A DNA stretch of 64,000 nt from Clostridium cibarium (GTDB lineage: Bacteria; Bacillota; Clostridia; Clostridiales; Clostridiaceae): positions 19,489 to 83,488 of the forward strand of contig NZ_JACSRA010000020.1 in NCBI RefSeq assembly GCF_014836335.1. The letters are read 5' to 3'. The position numbers were made by a program, and so were the translations under genes. Shown one piece after another: positions 36,815 through 44,964 of the stretch (positions are counted from its first letter, which is position 1; the number at the start of each line of letters is the position of its first letter). Under the pieces are notes generated by a model. It was not told the DNA's origin. It saw nothing but the letters and a program-made list of their open reading frames with translations, and did not search any database.

Positions 36815-37432
36815 ATGCCCACATATTCACTTAAAGCTATTATTTCGCCTGAGATTGTTTCGTTCCTAAATAGAAATGATCAGAGGATAGTAATAGTTAA
36901 AAAAAATGAAAAATCTAAAACTAATGTAGCTTGGGTAACATTTAAGCCATTTCAGGTTAATAATGTTACCTGGAATACGGAGTATGGTATTTATGCTTCA
37001 AATGTGCAAATTCAAAATGGAGCAACAATTGATGCCTCATCTTACTCGGAAGCTTCAGTTAAGAATATGTATCCATTTCAAAATGGAGTATTTGATTCGC
37101 CTATATCTGACTCAGAGCTTAAAGATAATGAATATGCAATACACAATAAATCAGATGAGTATGAATATTTAACTTTTGGATTAGCTCAAGACGTAACTGC
37201 AAATGGTACAAATTATGAGGGAAATCCTATTAATGCAGAATCGGTTTTATATAATCAAACAGTTTCTTTTATTCCTAATGAAAAAATTTGTGTATTTATA
37301 GAAAGCAGTTTTAATGATGGTACAATTATTACTCATATCAGAAGTAATGTACTTAATTTAGATTTTACTGATGATGCAAACGTAACTATAAAATATGATA
37401 AAAGTATTGGTGGCTTTGTTAAGCAAAATTAG
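36815..37432 (+). CDS. Uncharacterised ~205-residue paralogue B
   Basis: 205 residues with the same architecture as A: TYSLKAIISPEIVSF, VAWVTFKPFQVNNVTW, YGIYASNVQIQNGATI, YLTFGLAQDV, GNPINAESVLYNQ and IITHIRSNVLNLDF, ending SIGGFVKQN. Its leader AAAGGAAGTATATTTTTT matches that of A, with the ribosome site an unusually long 12 bases before the ATG. No cysteine, signal peptide or membrane segment. Two tandem copies plus an inverted third nearby (37699) suggest dosage or diversification of a structural or binding protein. Function unknown. Confidence 0.75.
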   Translation: MPTYSLKAIISPEIVSFLNRNDQRIVIVKKNEKSKTNVAWVTFKPFQVNNVTWNTEYGIYASNVQIQNGATIDASSYSEASVKNMYPFQNGVFDSPISDSELKDNEYAIHNKSDEYEYLTFGLAQDVTANGTNYEGNPINAESVLYNQTVSFIPNEKICVFIESSFNDGTIITHIRSNVLNLDFTDDANVTIKYDKSIGGFVKQN

Positions 37433-37440
37433 GGGAAATG

Positions 37441-37602
37441 TACCACTTTAAGTAGAGTTCAAAAAAAATGGTTTACGTAGCGCATAAAAGATGATTTTTG
37501 TACTTTTCAGAAGTCATCTTTTTAGTTTCTACTGTAAGTGGTTAATATTGCGATAGTTTACATAAGAAAAGAAGGTACAGCCTTTTTTGAACTCTACCTT
37601 CT
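37441..37602. repeat. Long inverted repeat between convergent paralogues B and C
   Basis: GTAGAGTTCAAAAAA (37452-37466) pairs perfectly with its reverse complement at 37583-37597, enclosing a second hairpin (AAAGATGA with TCATCTTT) and partly matching inner arms. It lies exactly between the convergent genes. It could be a bidirectional termination structure, or a MITE-like insertion; no target duplication is visible by eye. Confidence 0.6.
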
Positions 37603-37698
37603 CAAGAACACTTTCCATTTTCTTGTTTATTGTTTATTGACTTATGAGGGTGACAACTATTTTAAAATTGCTTATATGATAATAAAGTAGTGATAAAT

Positions 37699-38313
37699 TT
37701 ATGCTTGTTTAAATCCACCAATGCTACTATCATACACTACATCTATAGTAGTAATACTTCCACCAAAAGTTATTTCCAATGGTTGACTATCGATTTCAGT
37801 AATTACGGAACCAGTAGTAACTCTTGATTGTAAGAATACAACTATTTGTTCATAAGGTGTAAATTTAACAATTTGATTTAAAGGTACAATTGATGCATTA
37901 ATTGGACTTCCAGGTATTGAATTACCATTAAACTCAACTTTTTGTGCTAACCCGAAGACTAAGCTATTAAATGAATTCATTTTATTAGAAGCAATATACT
38001 GACCTTCTTCTGCACCAGGGAAGGTTTCAGGTAAATCAAAAGTTCCTTTGTTAAACTTATATAGTTGTTTAGGTGTTGCAGCTACTTCAGATAGTTTTAC
38101 TATTGTAGCTCCAGCTTGTATTTCTGTATTTGAAGCATAAAGAGAATAATTTTCTTCCCAAGAAACATAATTGCCTTCAAATGGTAAAAATGTTACCCAT
38201 GCGATAGGAAATCCTGAAGATGTTTTCTTTAATATAACAATTTTTTCTTGGGCATCATAAATTGTTTTTATATCTACTGAATTAATGCTTAAATTTAATC
38301 TATAGTTGGGCAT
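37699..38313 (-). CDS. Uncharacterised ~204-residue paralogue C (inverted)
   Basis: A 204-residue minus-strand relative of A and B, clearly more diverged. It keeps PIAWVTFLPFEGNYVSWE, YSLYASNTEIQAGATI, LVFGLAQKVEFNG, GSPINASIVPLNQ, TPYEQIVVFLQSRV, SVITEIDSQPLEITFGG and the SIGGFKQA terminus. The motif set defines a family: a Trp/Phe-rich N-terminal sheet, a YAS-Q-GA-I loop and a PINA-NQ-F-P-E segment. No cysteine, no signal peptide. A Shine-Dalgarno (GGAGG) precedes its ATG. Convergent with B and divergent from the protease at 38513. Confidence 0.75.
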   Translation of the reverse strand: MPNYRLNLSINSVDIKTIYDAQEKIVILKKTSSGFPIAWVTFLPFEGNYVSWEENYSLYASNTEIQAGATIVKLSEVAATPKQLYKFNKGTFDLPETFPGAEEGQYIASNKMNSFNSLVFGLAQKVEFNGNSIPGSPINASIVPLNQIVKFTPYEQIVVFLQSRVTTGSVITEIDSQPLEITFGGSITTIDVVYDSSIGGFKQA

Positions 38314-38512
38314 GAAATTAAACCTCCAATTAATAGTTTCATATTATATAAATATGTAAATTAAATTTGTTTTGTGAATTATTATGGAGAGTTTTACATG
38401 AATAAAGTTGCAAGTTTTGGTGTTACTAATATAGTATTACTTTCTGAAGTAAAACATATATATTAATAAACTTTCTTTTAAGTATAAATATTTATATAAG
38501 GAGTGCTTATTT

Positions 38513-39535
38513 TTGAAATGTGATGCAAAGAAAATTGAAAATGTCTTTCAAAAAAATAAGGATAAATTGTTAGCAGTGAAGGGATGTACAGGTGTAGGTA
38601 TTGCATTAAAAATAAAGAATGGCAAGACAACTAATATTCCTTCAATAGTTGTTTTTGTGAAAAAAAAGCTATGTAGCTTACCAAAAGAGGAAGTGATTCC
38701 TGAAAAGTTAGAAAATGTTCCTACAGATGTGGTGGAACAATTATTTGATATACAGTTTAATGTACCAAAAACCACTAAAGATGAAGTGAAAAATATTACA
38801 GTAAATAGTGATCCGCTTTTTAGTGGATTACAAATTCAAAGCTTATTAGGAAAGCTTGATGGTATAGTAAAATTAGGAATTGGTACTTTAGGCTGTTTTA
38901 TTTATACCAGTGGTAAAGCTGCAAGTGATGGAAATGATAAAATAGAAGCTGGTGATTATATGTTGACATGCAATCATACATTTCTTTCTAAGATGATAGA
39001 AGGTGAAAAACCAGCATATAATGAGTGTTATGAGCCAGATTATAATAATCTTTGTGGATATTATACTTATGGTTTTTTAAACCTTAGACTAGGGTATGAT
39101 TGTGCAATAGTAAAGGTTAATAGGAAGTACAAAAATGAAGTTCAAACTCCAAATCCAGCTGGTCCAGGATATATAAAAAGTAAATTAAATGGAGTATATA
39201 AAGTTACAGTTAATGATTTGGGAAAAGAAGTATATAAATATGGTGCTAAAACTGGTTATACTGTAGGAAGAATAAAAACTTTAAATGTAACAGTTCCACT
39301 TCCAAGTGGGAAGACTGATTTAGGAATACTTATTGAAGGAAGTGCAGGGCATAAAATTATTGACGAAGGAGATAGTGGTTCAGTAGTAGTGCTAAAAGAA
39401 AATAATAATGTTATTGGGTTGCTTTCTGTAAATGACAATGGTTATATTAATAGATGTTATTGTTTTGATATAATAAATCAGATGAAATGCTTTGTTGACA
39501 GCGGTGGTGAAGTTCGTTTATCACATACAGTGTAG
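38513..39535 (+). CDS. Trypsin-fold serine protease, NAL1-like
   Basis: Starts at TTG 38513, nine bases after AAGGAG; 340 residues. The N-terminal ~80 residues (VKGCTGVGIALKI, IPSIVVFVKKK, PEKLENVPTDVVE) match the prodomain-like segment of NAL1-type bacterial trypsin-fold proteins. A chymotrypsin-like triad can be read as His155 in LTCNHTFLS, Asp196 in GYDCAIVKV and Ser288 in EGDSGSVVV; GDSGS is the classic nucleophile motif. GAKTGYTVGRIK is the usual strand. No signal peptide. Beside the three paralogues, it may process or release them (inference). Confidence 0.82.
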   Translation: MKCDAKKIENVFQKNKDKLLAVKGCTGVGIALKIKNGKTTNIPSIVVFVKKKLCSLPKEEVIPEKLENVPTDVVEQLFDIQFNVPKTTKDEVKNITVNSDPLFSGLQIQSLLGKLDGIVKLGIGTLGCFIYTSGKAASDGNDKIEAGDYMLTCNHTFLSKMIEGEKPAYNECYEPDYNNLCGYYTYGFLNLRLGYDCAIVKVNRKYKNEVQTPNPAGPGYIKSKLNGVYKVTVNDLGKEVYKYGAKTGYTVGRIKTLNVTVPLPSGKTDLGILIEGSAGHKIIDEGDSGSVVVLKENNNVIGLLSVNDNGYINRCYCFDIINQMKCFVDSGGEVRLSHTV

Positions 39536-39847
39536 TATATGGAATTTTAGTTTTTATGAATTGAATATAAAATGGTACACATTGAATCTGTAAAAGAATG
39601 AAAAAGTAAAAGGACATATTAAATTTCCGTGTATTATAAGACGCATATAAATTCTAAGGGTGATGGTTCGTGATACTGAAAATAAATTATAACAAGTAAA
39701 CTATATTTTAATATGGTGAGAATAGTGTTATAATTTTTATTGGTTGATTGATTAGTCATTCATATATATAGATCTTTTGTAGAGATCTATAAGAAATATA
39801 AAAGATAACTTTTTAAAGGAAAGTTATTTGAATAAGGGGAAATTTAA
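39536..39847. other. Intergenic region upstream of TerC gene
   Basis: No gene. It contains a hairpin TATAGATCT/AGATCTATA at 39766-39791 and a second short one including AACTTTT/AAAGTT just before the ribosome site. I looked for a yybP-ykoY (manganese) riboswitch, common before TerC-type genes, and did not see its consensus. Confidence 0.4.
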
Positions 39848-40606
39848 ATGGATTTTTTGAATGGATTAGTAAATAATTATAGTCAGTTTTTTTCTTTAGA
39901 TGTGTTATTATCAACATTGTCTAATCCTTCAAACTTGATGATGATATTTAGTTTAGCTATTTTAGAAGGGCTGTTATCTTCAGATAATGCAATAGTACTA
40001 GCAATAATGGTTAGGCATTTACCGAAGAAACAACAAAAGAAAGCATTATTTTATGGAATATGGGGAGCATATATTTTTAGGTTTATTGCAATAGGTGTTG
40101 GAACATATCTAATTAAAATATGGTGGGTAAAACTATTAGCAGCTTTCTATTTACTAAAGATGACATATGCTCATTTTGTCAAAAGAGAAGATAATGAGGA
40201 AGTTGATGAGTCAAAGGTTATAAATAAAGGTTTTTGGGCTACTGTAGCAAGTGTGGAAATGATGGATATAGCATTTAGTATAGATAGTGTTTCGGCTGCT
40301 TTTGGAGTGTCTGATGAGGTTTGGGTTTTATACTTAGGAGCAGTTTTTGGAATACTGGCAATGAGGGGAGTTGCTAAGATATTCATATCTTTAATAGAAA
40401 AAATTCCAGAACTCGAAGGCTCAGCATATGTTCTTATTGGATTTATAGGGGTTAGAATGCTATTAGGCATAATTAACATTGAGATATCTAACGTTATTTT
40501 CTTTACAGTTTTAATATTTATTTTGGGTGGTACTGTAGTTTTGCATTATATGAAACCTAAGGTTACTAATACTGATTCTGAAAATGCTGTTGATTCCGAG
40601 AAATAA
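39848..40606 (+). CDS. TerC-family integral membrane protein
   Basis: A 252-residue protein with about seven membrane segments and the TerC signature EGLLSSDNAIVLAIMVRHLP, plus the second acidic site SVEMMDIAFSIDSVSAAFG. The conserved Asp residues sit in membrane helices and fit metal-ion coordination. TerC/YkoY proteins export metal ions such as Mn2+, or aid metallation of exported enzymes. Ribosome site AAGGGG. Closed by the terminator at 40654. Confidence 0.9.
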   Translation: MDFLNGLVNNYSQFFSLDVLLSTLSNPSNLMMIFSLAILEGLLSSDNAIVLAIMVRHLPKKQQKKALFYGIWGAYIFRFIAIGVGTYLIKIWWVKLLAAFYLLKMTYAHFVKREDNEEVDESKVINKGFWATVASVEMMDIAFSIDSVSAAFGVSDEVWVLYLGAVFGILAMRGVAKIFISLIEKIPELEGSAYVLIGFIGVRMLLGIINIEISNVIFFTVLIFILGGTVVLHYMKPKVTNTDSENAVDSEK

Positions 40607-40653
40607 ATTAATTTCATATTGAAGTTCACAGAATAAACAATATTTAAATGTAA

Positions 40654-40698
40654 AGAGGTGCCTTATGAAATAATTGATTATTTTATAAGGCATCTTTT
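40654..40698 (+). terminator. Terminator after TerC gene
   Basis: AGAGGTGCCTTAT pairs with ATAAGGCATCTTT (G-U pairs allowed), followed by TTTTT. Confidence 0.85.
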
Positions 40699-40785
40699 TA
40701 TATTGCATCATAATACAAATTTTAAAATTAGAAAAGATGTTATAATGATACTTATATATTTTAAGTAGAGATAGGAGGTTCACCC

Positions 40786-41709
40786 TTGGAAGATAGTGTT
40801 ATATTGAAAATAAAAAGAGGTTATTTGAACGAAGATTTCAAATTTTTTCATTTAAAAGATAAGAAGGCTGAAGAACATATCTTTCACTATCATGATTTCA
40901 ATAAAATAGTAATTTTCATTTCGGGTAATGTAACCTATGCAATTGAAGGAAAGTACTATAAGCTTAAACCTTGGGATATTCTTTTTGTAAGTAGTAACGA
41001 AGTTCATAAACCAATTATTGATCCAGATGAGTATTATGAACGAATTATAATTTGGGTAAACTCTAATTTCCTAGAGGAGCATAGTATTGATGAAGGCAAT
41101 TTGCTTTCTTGTTTTCTGGTAGGAGAAAGAGAAAAACTTAATTTGTTTCGCTTAAGGCCTAATAATTTAAATATAATTAAAGATAACTTATTTCTATTGG
41201 AAAAAACAATAATAGATCGAGAATTTGGATGGAAAATACTTCGTAATTCTTTTTTTATGCAACTTATAGTTTATTTGAATCGATTAATGTTGGAGCCTAA
41301 AAAGGAAAAAGATGAAAAAGACATCAAATATGATAAAAGAGTAGTAAAAATACTTACATATATTAATGAAAATCTAAATGGTAATTTGTCTATAGATAGT
41401 ATTGCTTCGAAGTTTTATATAAATAGATATTATTTAATGCATAATTTTAAAAATGAAACAGGCTATACCATTCATAGTTACATATTAGAAAAAAGACTAG
41501 CTAAAGCCGCAACTCTTATTAAAAAAGGGCAAAAGGCTACTAGTGTATCAACACAGTGTGGATTTAATGATTATTCGAGCTTTGTGAGAGCTTTTAAGAA
41601 AAATTTCGGTTTATCGCCAAAGCAGTATTATAATGCTATTGAGTCTATTAAGGAATCTTATGTTAGTGATATATTTGAGGATATAAGTTTTTACCCTTAC
41701 AGAGAATAA
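40786..41709 (+). CDS. AraC-family transcriptional regulator
   Basis: TTG start 6 bases after AGGAGGT; 307 residues. The N-terminal cupin sensor holds a His pair in FHYHDFNKIVIFISG and the LKPWDILFVSSNEVHKP loop. The C-terminal AraC/XylS double helix-turn-helix spans about residues 190-290 (LSIDSIASKFYINRYYLMHN and then TSVSTQCGFNDYSSFVRAFK, ending FGLSPKQYY). It probably binds a small carbohydrate-like ligand. It faces the LrgAB operon across a shared terminator, so target genes are not obvious. Confidence 0.92.
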   Translation: MEDSVILKIKRGYLNEDFKFFHLKDKKAEEHIFHYHDFNKIVIFISGNVTYAIEGKYYKLKPWDILFVSSNEVHKPIIDPDEYYERIIIWVNSNFLEEHSIDEGNLLSCFLVGEREKLNLFRLRPNNLNIIKDNLFLLEKTIIDREFGWKILRNSFFMQLIVYLNRLMLEPKKEKDEKDIKYDKRVVKILTYINENLNGNLSIDSIASKFYINRYYLMHNFKNETGYTIHSYILEKRLAKAATLIKKGQKATSVSTQCGFNDYSSFVRAFKKNFGLSPKQYYNAIESIKESYVSDIFEDISFYPYRE

Positions 41710-41772
41710 TCGTGAAAGTTAGAAGTAGATAGTTACAATGATTTATCATATAAATTTGTGTTGTTAAAAAAC

Positions 41773-41816
41773 AACAGGTAATCTAAATTCAAAAGTAGAA
41801 ATTAGATTACCTGTTT
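41773..41816. terminator. Shared bidirectional terminator
   Basis: AACAGGTAATCTA pairs with TAGATTACCTGTT between the convergent AraC and lrgB genes; T-rich on both sides. Confidence 0.8.
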
Positions 41817-41880
41817 CTAATTTATAAACCAGAATAAATTAATTTTAAATTATGACTTGTACAATTATAAATAATTTAAC

Positions 41881-42594
41881 CTATTTTATGATTGTATAAA
41901 TATAATAAGAAAGACTATAAACAAGTGGCGCAAGAAATACAGTCATTATTCCAGCTATACCAATAGATAATCCGCTCATGGCGCCTTCTGTTTCACCAAG
42001 TTCTAAAGCTTTAGTGGTTCCAACAGCATGAGAGGCGGTCCCTATAGAGATTCCTACAGCAACACTATCAGTAATCCTAAATAATTTACAGATAGTTGGT
42101 CCTACAACAGCACCTATTATACCGGAAATGATTATTGCTAAAACTGTTACTGGAATTACTCCTTCAAGTTGATTTGATAGCTCTATACCAATTGGAGTAG
42201 TAACAGATTTAGGTAATAAAGATTTAATAAGTGTTCCATCAAGACCTATATAGTGAGATAAAACCACAATTGAAAACATTCCAACAATGGAACCAAATAA
42301 AATTCCTACAAGAATAGAAGCTGCATGTTTTTTTAATAGTTCAATTTGTTTATACAAGGGAACTGCTAATATAACAGTTGATGGTCCAAGAAACATATTT
42401 ATAAATTTTGCTCCTGAATTATATGTATCAAAATCTATGTTAAATGCTATTAAAAATGCTATTACTATTCCTATTGCAATGAGTAATGGGTTAAATACTG
42501 GTAGTTTTGTCTTTTTGTATATGTATAATCCAATTTCAAAAGCGACTAATGAAAGTATAATACCAAAAAGTAAATTGTTTGTAAGTGTTTCCAA
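41881..42594 (-). CDS. lrgB: LrgB family protein (antiholin-like)
   Basis: A 237-residue polytopic protein with the LrgB hallmarks PKSVTTPIGIELSNQLEG and GIGTASHAVGTTKALELGE. About seven membrane helices. With the 121-residue partner 2 bases upstream it forms an LrgA/LrgB- or CidA/CidB-type holin-antiholin pair that controls murein hydrolase export, autolysis or pyruvate/by-product transport. The two genes are in the usual order (small first). Confidence 0.92.
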   Translation of the reverse strand: METLTNNLLFGIILSLVAFEIGLYIYKKTKLPVFNPLLIAIGIVIAFLIAFNIDFDTYNSGAKFINMFLGPSTVILAVPLYKQIELLKKHAASILVGILFGSIVGMFSIVVLSHYIGLDGTLIKSLLPKSVTTPIGIELSNQLEGVIPVTVLAIIISGIIGAVVGPTICKLFRITDSVAVGISIGTASHAVGTTKALELGETEGAMSGLSIGIAGIMTVFLAPLVYSLSYYIYTIIK

Positions 42595-42596
42595 AA

Positions 42597-42962
42597 TTAT
42601 TTCTCTCCTTGCTCTTTTTTTATTCTTCTTGAGATAAACTGTACCATTAAACCTGTGCTAGCTATAATTATTATCGTTGTTATGACGCAAACTATTATAA
42701 GCTTAAACCATGTATCTTTGATTATTCCAAAGGATGTCATAAGGCCAACACCAGCAGGAATAAAGAAAAAAGCAAGGTGATCTAGGAGAAAGTTTGTTGT
42801 AGTTTCAATTTGTTCTGTTTTTATAACTTTAGTGCATAAAAGTAATAATAAAATTATCATTCCTAATATATTACCTGGAACAGGTAGGCTGAGAACTCTT
42901 GAAATTATTTCTCCTATTAGATAAATACCTAGTATAATAATTGCTTCTCTAAAAATTTTCAT
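42597..42962 (-). CDS. lrgA: CidA/LrgA family protein
   Basis: A 121-residue holin-like protein with four hydrophobic segments and the family motif LPVPGNILGMIILLLLL and HLAFFFIPAGVGLM. It works with the LrgB partner that starts 2 bases downstream. Strong AAGGAGG ribosome site on the minus strand. Whether it behaves as holin (CidA) or antiholin (LrgA) cannot be told from sequence; no LytSR two-component system adjoins it. Confidence 0.9.
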   Translation of the reverse strand: MKIFREAIIILGIYLIGEIISRVLSLPVPGNILGMIILLLLLCTKVIKTEQIETTTNFLLDHLAFFFIPAGVGLMTSFGIIKDTWFKLIIVCVITTIIIIASTGLMVQFISRRIKKEQGEK

Positions 42963-43270
42963 TTGTATCCTCCTTATCCTATATCTATATATAATTTATC
43001 ACTTTGAAATATCTATGTAAACTTACATAATTAAGAATTATGTAAAATTGAGAAGAGAAAATTGAAAATTGCTAATTAAAGAGGAAGTTCTTGTAGAATT
43101 CTGAAACGTGTTTTATATTTATTGACGCATAAAGATGAAATAGGTCAAAAACTTGATTAATTTTAATATTATAATTAACGTTAATTGAGGCATTTGTTTT
43201 TTTAGAAAATACCAATGTTATAAAAGTAATTTCAATAATTTTTATTGTATTCAAAATAGAATATTATAAA
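42963..43270. other. Intergenic region upstream of lrgA
   Basis: AT-rich, no credible gene on either strand (a 60-residue minus-strand frame lacks a ribosome site). It should hold the lrgAB promoter. Confidence 0.4.
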
Positions 43271-43302
43271 CTAAGACCAGAAAATTGATTTTCTGATCTT
43301 AG
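43271..43302 (-). terminator. Terminator of the ABC importer operon
   Basis: A 15-bp stem CTAAGACCAGAAAAT with ATTTTCTGATCTTAG; on the minus strand it is followed by TTTATAAT. Confidence 0.75.
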
Positions 43303-43311
43303 TTTCAGAAT

Positions 43312-44100
43312 CTAAGAATTTTTTACATATTTCTTTTCAATTAAAAAAACCAGCTTGTACATTATGAAGGCTATAATAGATAAGATAATTATGCTCATCA
43401 TTACCATATCAAGCTGAGAAACTTGACCGCCATAAACTATTAAGAATCCTAATCCTTCACGAGCTACTAAAAATTCACCCATAATTACGCCTACCCATGA
43501 TAAACCTACATTTATTTTTAAGGCTGAAATTAAAATAGGAATAGAGTAGGGAATTATTAAATATCTTAATATTTGAAGTTTATTAGCTTGGAAAGTTTTC
43601 ATAAGCAGTAGCTTTTCTATATCTACTTCTTTAAAGCCTGTATATACACTTATTATCGTGGTTACTATAGATATTAACAGGGCTATGACGATTATTGCAG
43701 TAATACCATTACCTACCCAAAATATAATAATAGGAGAAAGAGCAACTTTAGGTAATGCATTAAGGACTACTAAATAAGGGTCTAAAACCTTTGCTATAAA
43801 AGGACAGCTCCACAAAATTATTGCAACTAATGTCCCTAGGATAGTACCTAGGGTAAAACCTAATATAGTTTCATAGCAAGTAACCCATATATGATTAAAG
43901 AGTTGACCACTTTCATATATACTAATTAAGGAATTAATCATCCTACTTGGGCTTGAGGTTAAGAATGGATCAATCCATTTATAGTTAGCAGCAACTTCCC
44001 AAAGGACTATGAAGAATATAAGAATAAAAATTCTAAAAAAAGTCACTTTGTATTTTCCTATCTTTACTTTCTTTATATAAAGTTCATGTTCTTTTGTCAT
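43312..44100 (-). CDS. ABC transporter permease (SsuC/TauC type)
   Basis: A 262-residue inner-membrane permease with about six helices and the EAA-loop KTFQANKLQILRYLIIPYSIP that contacts the ATPase. The NALPKVALSPIIIFWVGNG stretch is typical of nitrate/sulfonate/taurine-type and pyrimidine-precursor permeases. Its start overlaps the ATPase gene by 4 bases, so the importer genes are translationally coupled. Confidence 0.9.
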   Translation of the reverse strand: MTKEHELYIKKVKIGKYKVTFFRIFILIFFIVLWEVAANYKWIDPFLTSSPSRMINSLISIYESGQLFNHIWVTCYETILGFTLGTILGTLVAIILWSCPFIAKVLDPYLVVLNALPKVALSPIIIFWVGNGITAIIVIALLISIVTTIISVYTGFKEVDIEKLLLMKTFQANKLQILRYLIIPYSIPILISALKINVGLSWVGVIMGEFLVAREGLGFLIVYGGQVSQLDMVMMSIIILSIIAFIMYKLVFLIEKKYVKNS

Positions 44101-44858
44101 CTGCTATCAAGCTCCTTCCATAAGGTGTCAAAGTATATTTTAAACTCTTTTTCACTTCGTCTTTCAAGTGGGGTTTTATCATTATTAGCAAATGTTATTG
44201 TAGTATCAGATTTTATTGAAGCAGGTCTTTTAGTTAAAACAATTATTCTATTAGATAGAGATATGGCCTCACTTATGTCATGAGTAACCATAATTGCGGT
44301 TTTCTTTTCTTTTTTTATAATTGAATGAACATCATCACAAACATTAAGTCTTGTTTGAAAATCCAAAGCCGAGAAAGGTTCATCTAAAAATAAAACTTCG
44401 GGGTTTAAAGCAAGAGTTCTAATTAAAGCTACTCTTTGTCTCATTCCACCAGAAAGTTCTTTTGGATAATGGGTTTTGAATTTTATAAGTCCATACTCAT
44501 TTAATAAATGTTCAACTCTATCCTTATTTTCATTAGTCATTGAATTTTTTATTCTAAGACCTAAGGTAACATTATCCCAAACTGTATCCCATTCAAATAG
44601 ATGATCCTTTTGGAACATATAGCCAATTTTATTTAGGTTTTTGTGTATGTCATTTCCTTTAAAAAGAATTTCACCTTTAGAAGGCTCTAGTATTCCACAT
44701 AAGATATTTAGTAGGGTGGATTTACCACAACCAGATGGTCCAAGGATACTAAGAAATTCACCATCTTCAACTTGGAAGGTTATGTCTTTTAATGCTTTAG
44801 TTTCCCCTTTTAATGAATGATAGCTCATAGATATATGATTAATACTTAGTAAATTCAT
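44097..44858 (-). CDS. ABC transporter ATP-binding protein (SsuB/TauB type)
   Basis: A 253-residue ATPase with Walker A GPSGCGKSTLL, Q-loop YMFQKDHLFEW, signature LSGGMRQRVALIR, Walker B VLFLDEPFSALD and switch His in VTHDISEAI. It powers the importer with the permease (overlap of 4 bases) and the binding protein about 100 bases upstream. The sequence group covers nitrate, sulfonate, taurine and thiamine-precursor importers. Confidence 0.93.
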   Translation of the reverse strand: MNLLSINHISMSYHSLKGETKALKDITFQVEDGEFLSILGPSGCGKSTLLNILCGILEPSKGEILFKGNDIHKNLNKIGYMFQKDHLFEWDTVWDNVTLGLRIKNSMTNENKDRVEHLLNEYGLIKFKTHYPKELSGGMRQRVALIRTLALNPEVLFLDEPFSALDFQTRLNVCDDVHSIIKKEKKTAIMVTHDISEAISLSNRIIVLTKRPASIKSDTTITFANNDKTPLERRSEKEFKIYFDTLWKELDSR

Positions 44859-44964
44859 TTTTTCACCACCTTATTTTATATGTATGAAAGGTGAAAAGGT
44901 TAGATGGATGGAAGTTTTTATGTATAACTTCCATCATCCACTTTGTTCGCTCTGTTACTACTTT

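Noticed and set aside
39541..39847. yybP-ykoY manganese riboswitch upstream of TerC
   Set aside because: Looked for because TerC genes often carry it, but the conserved loops are absent; only simple hairpins are present.
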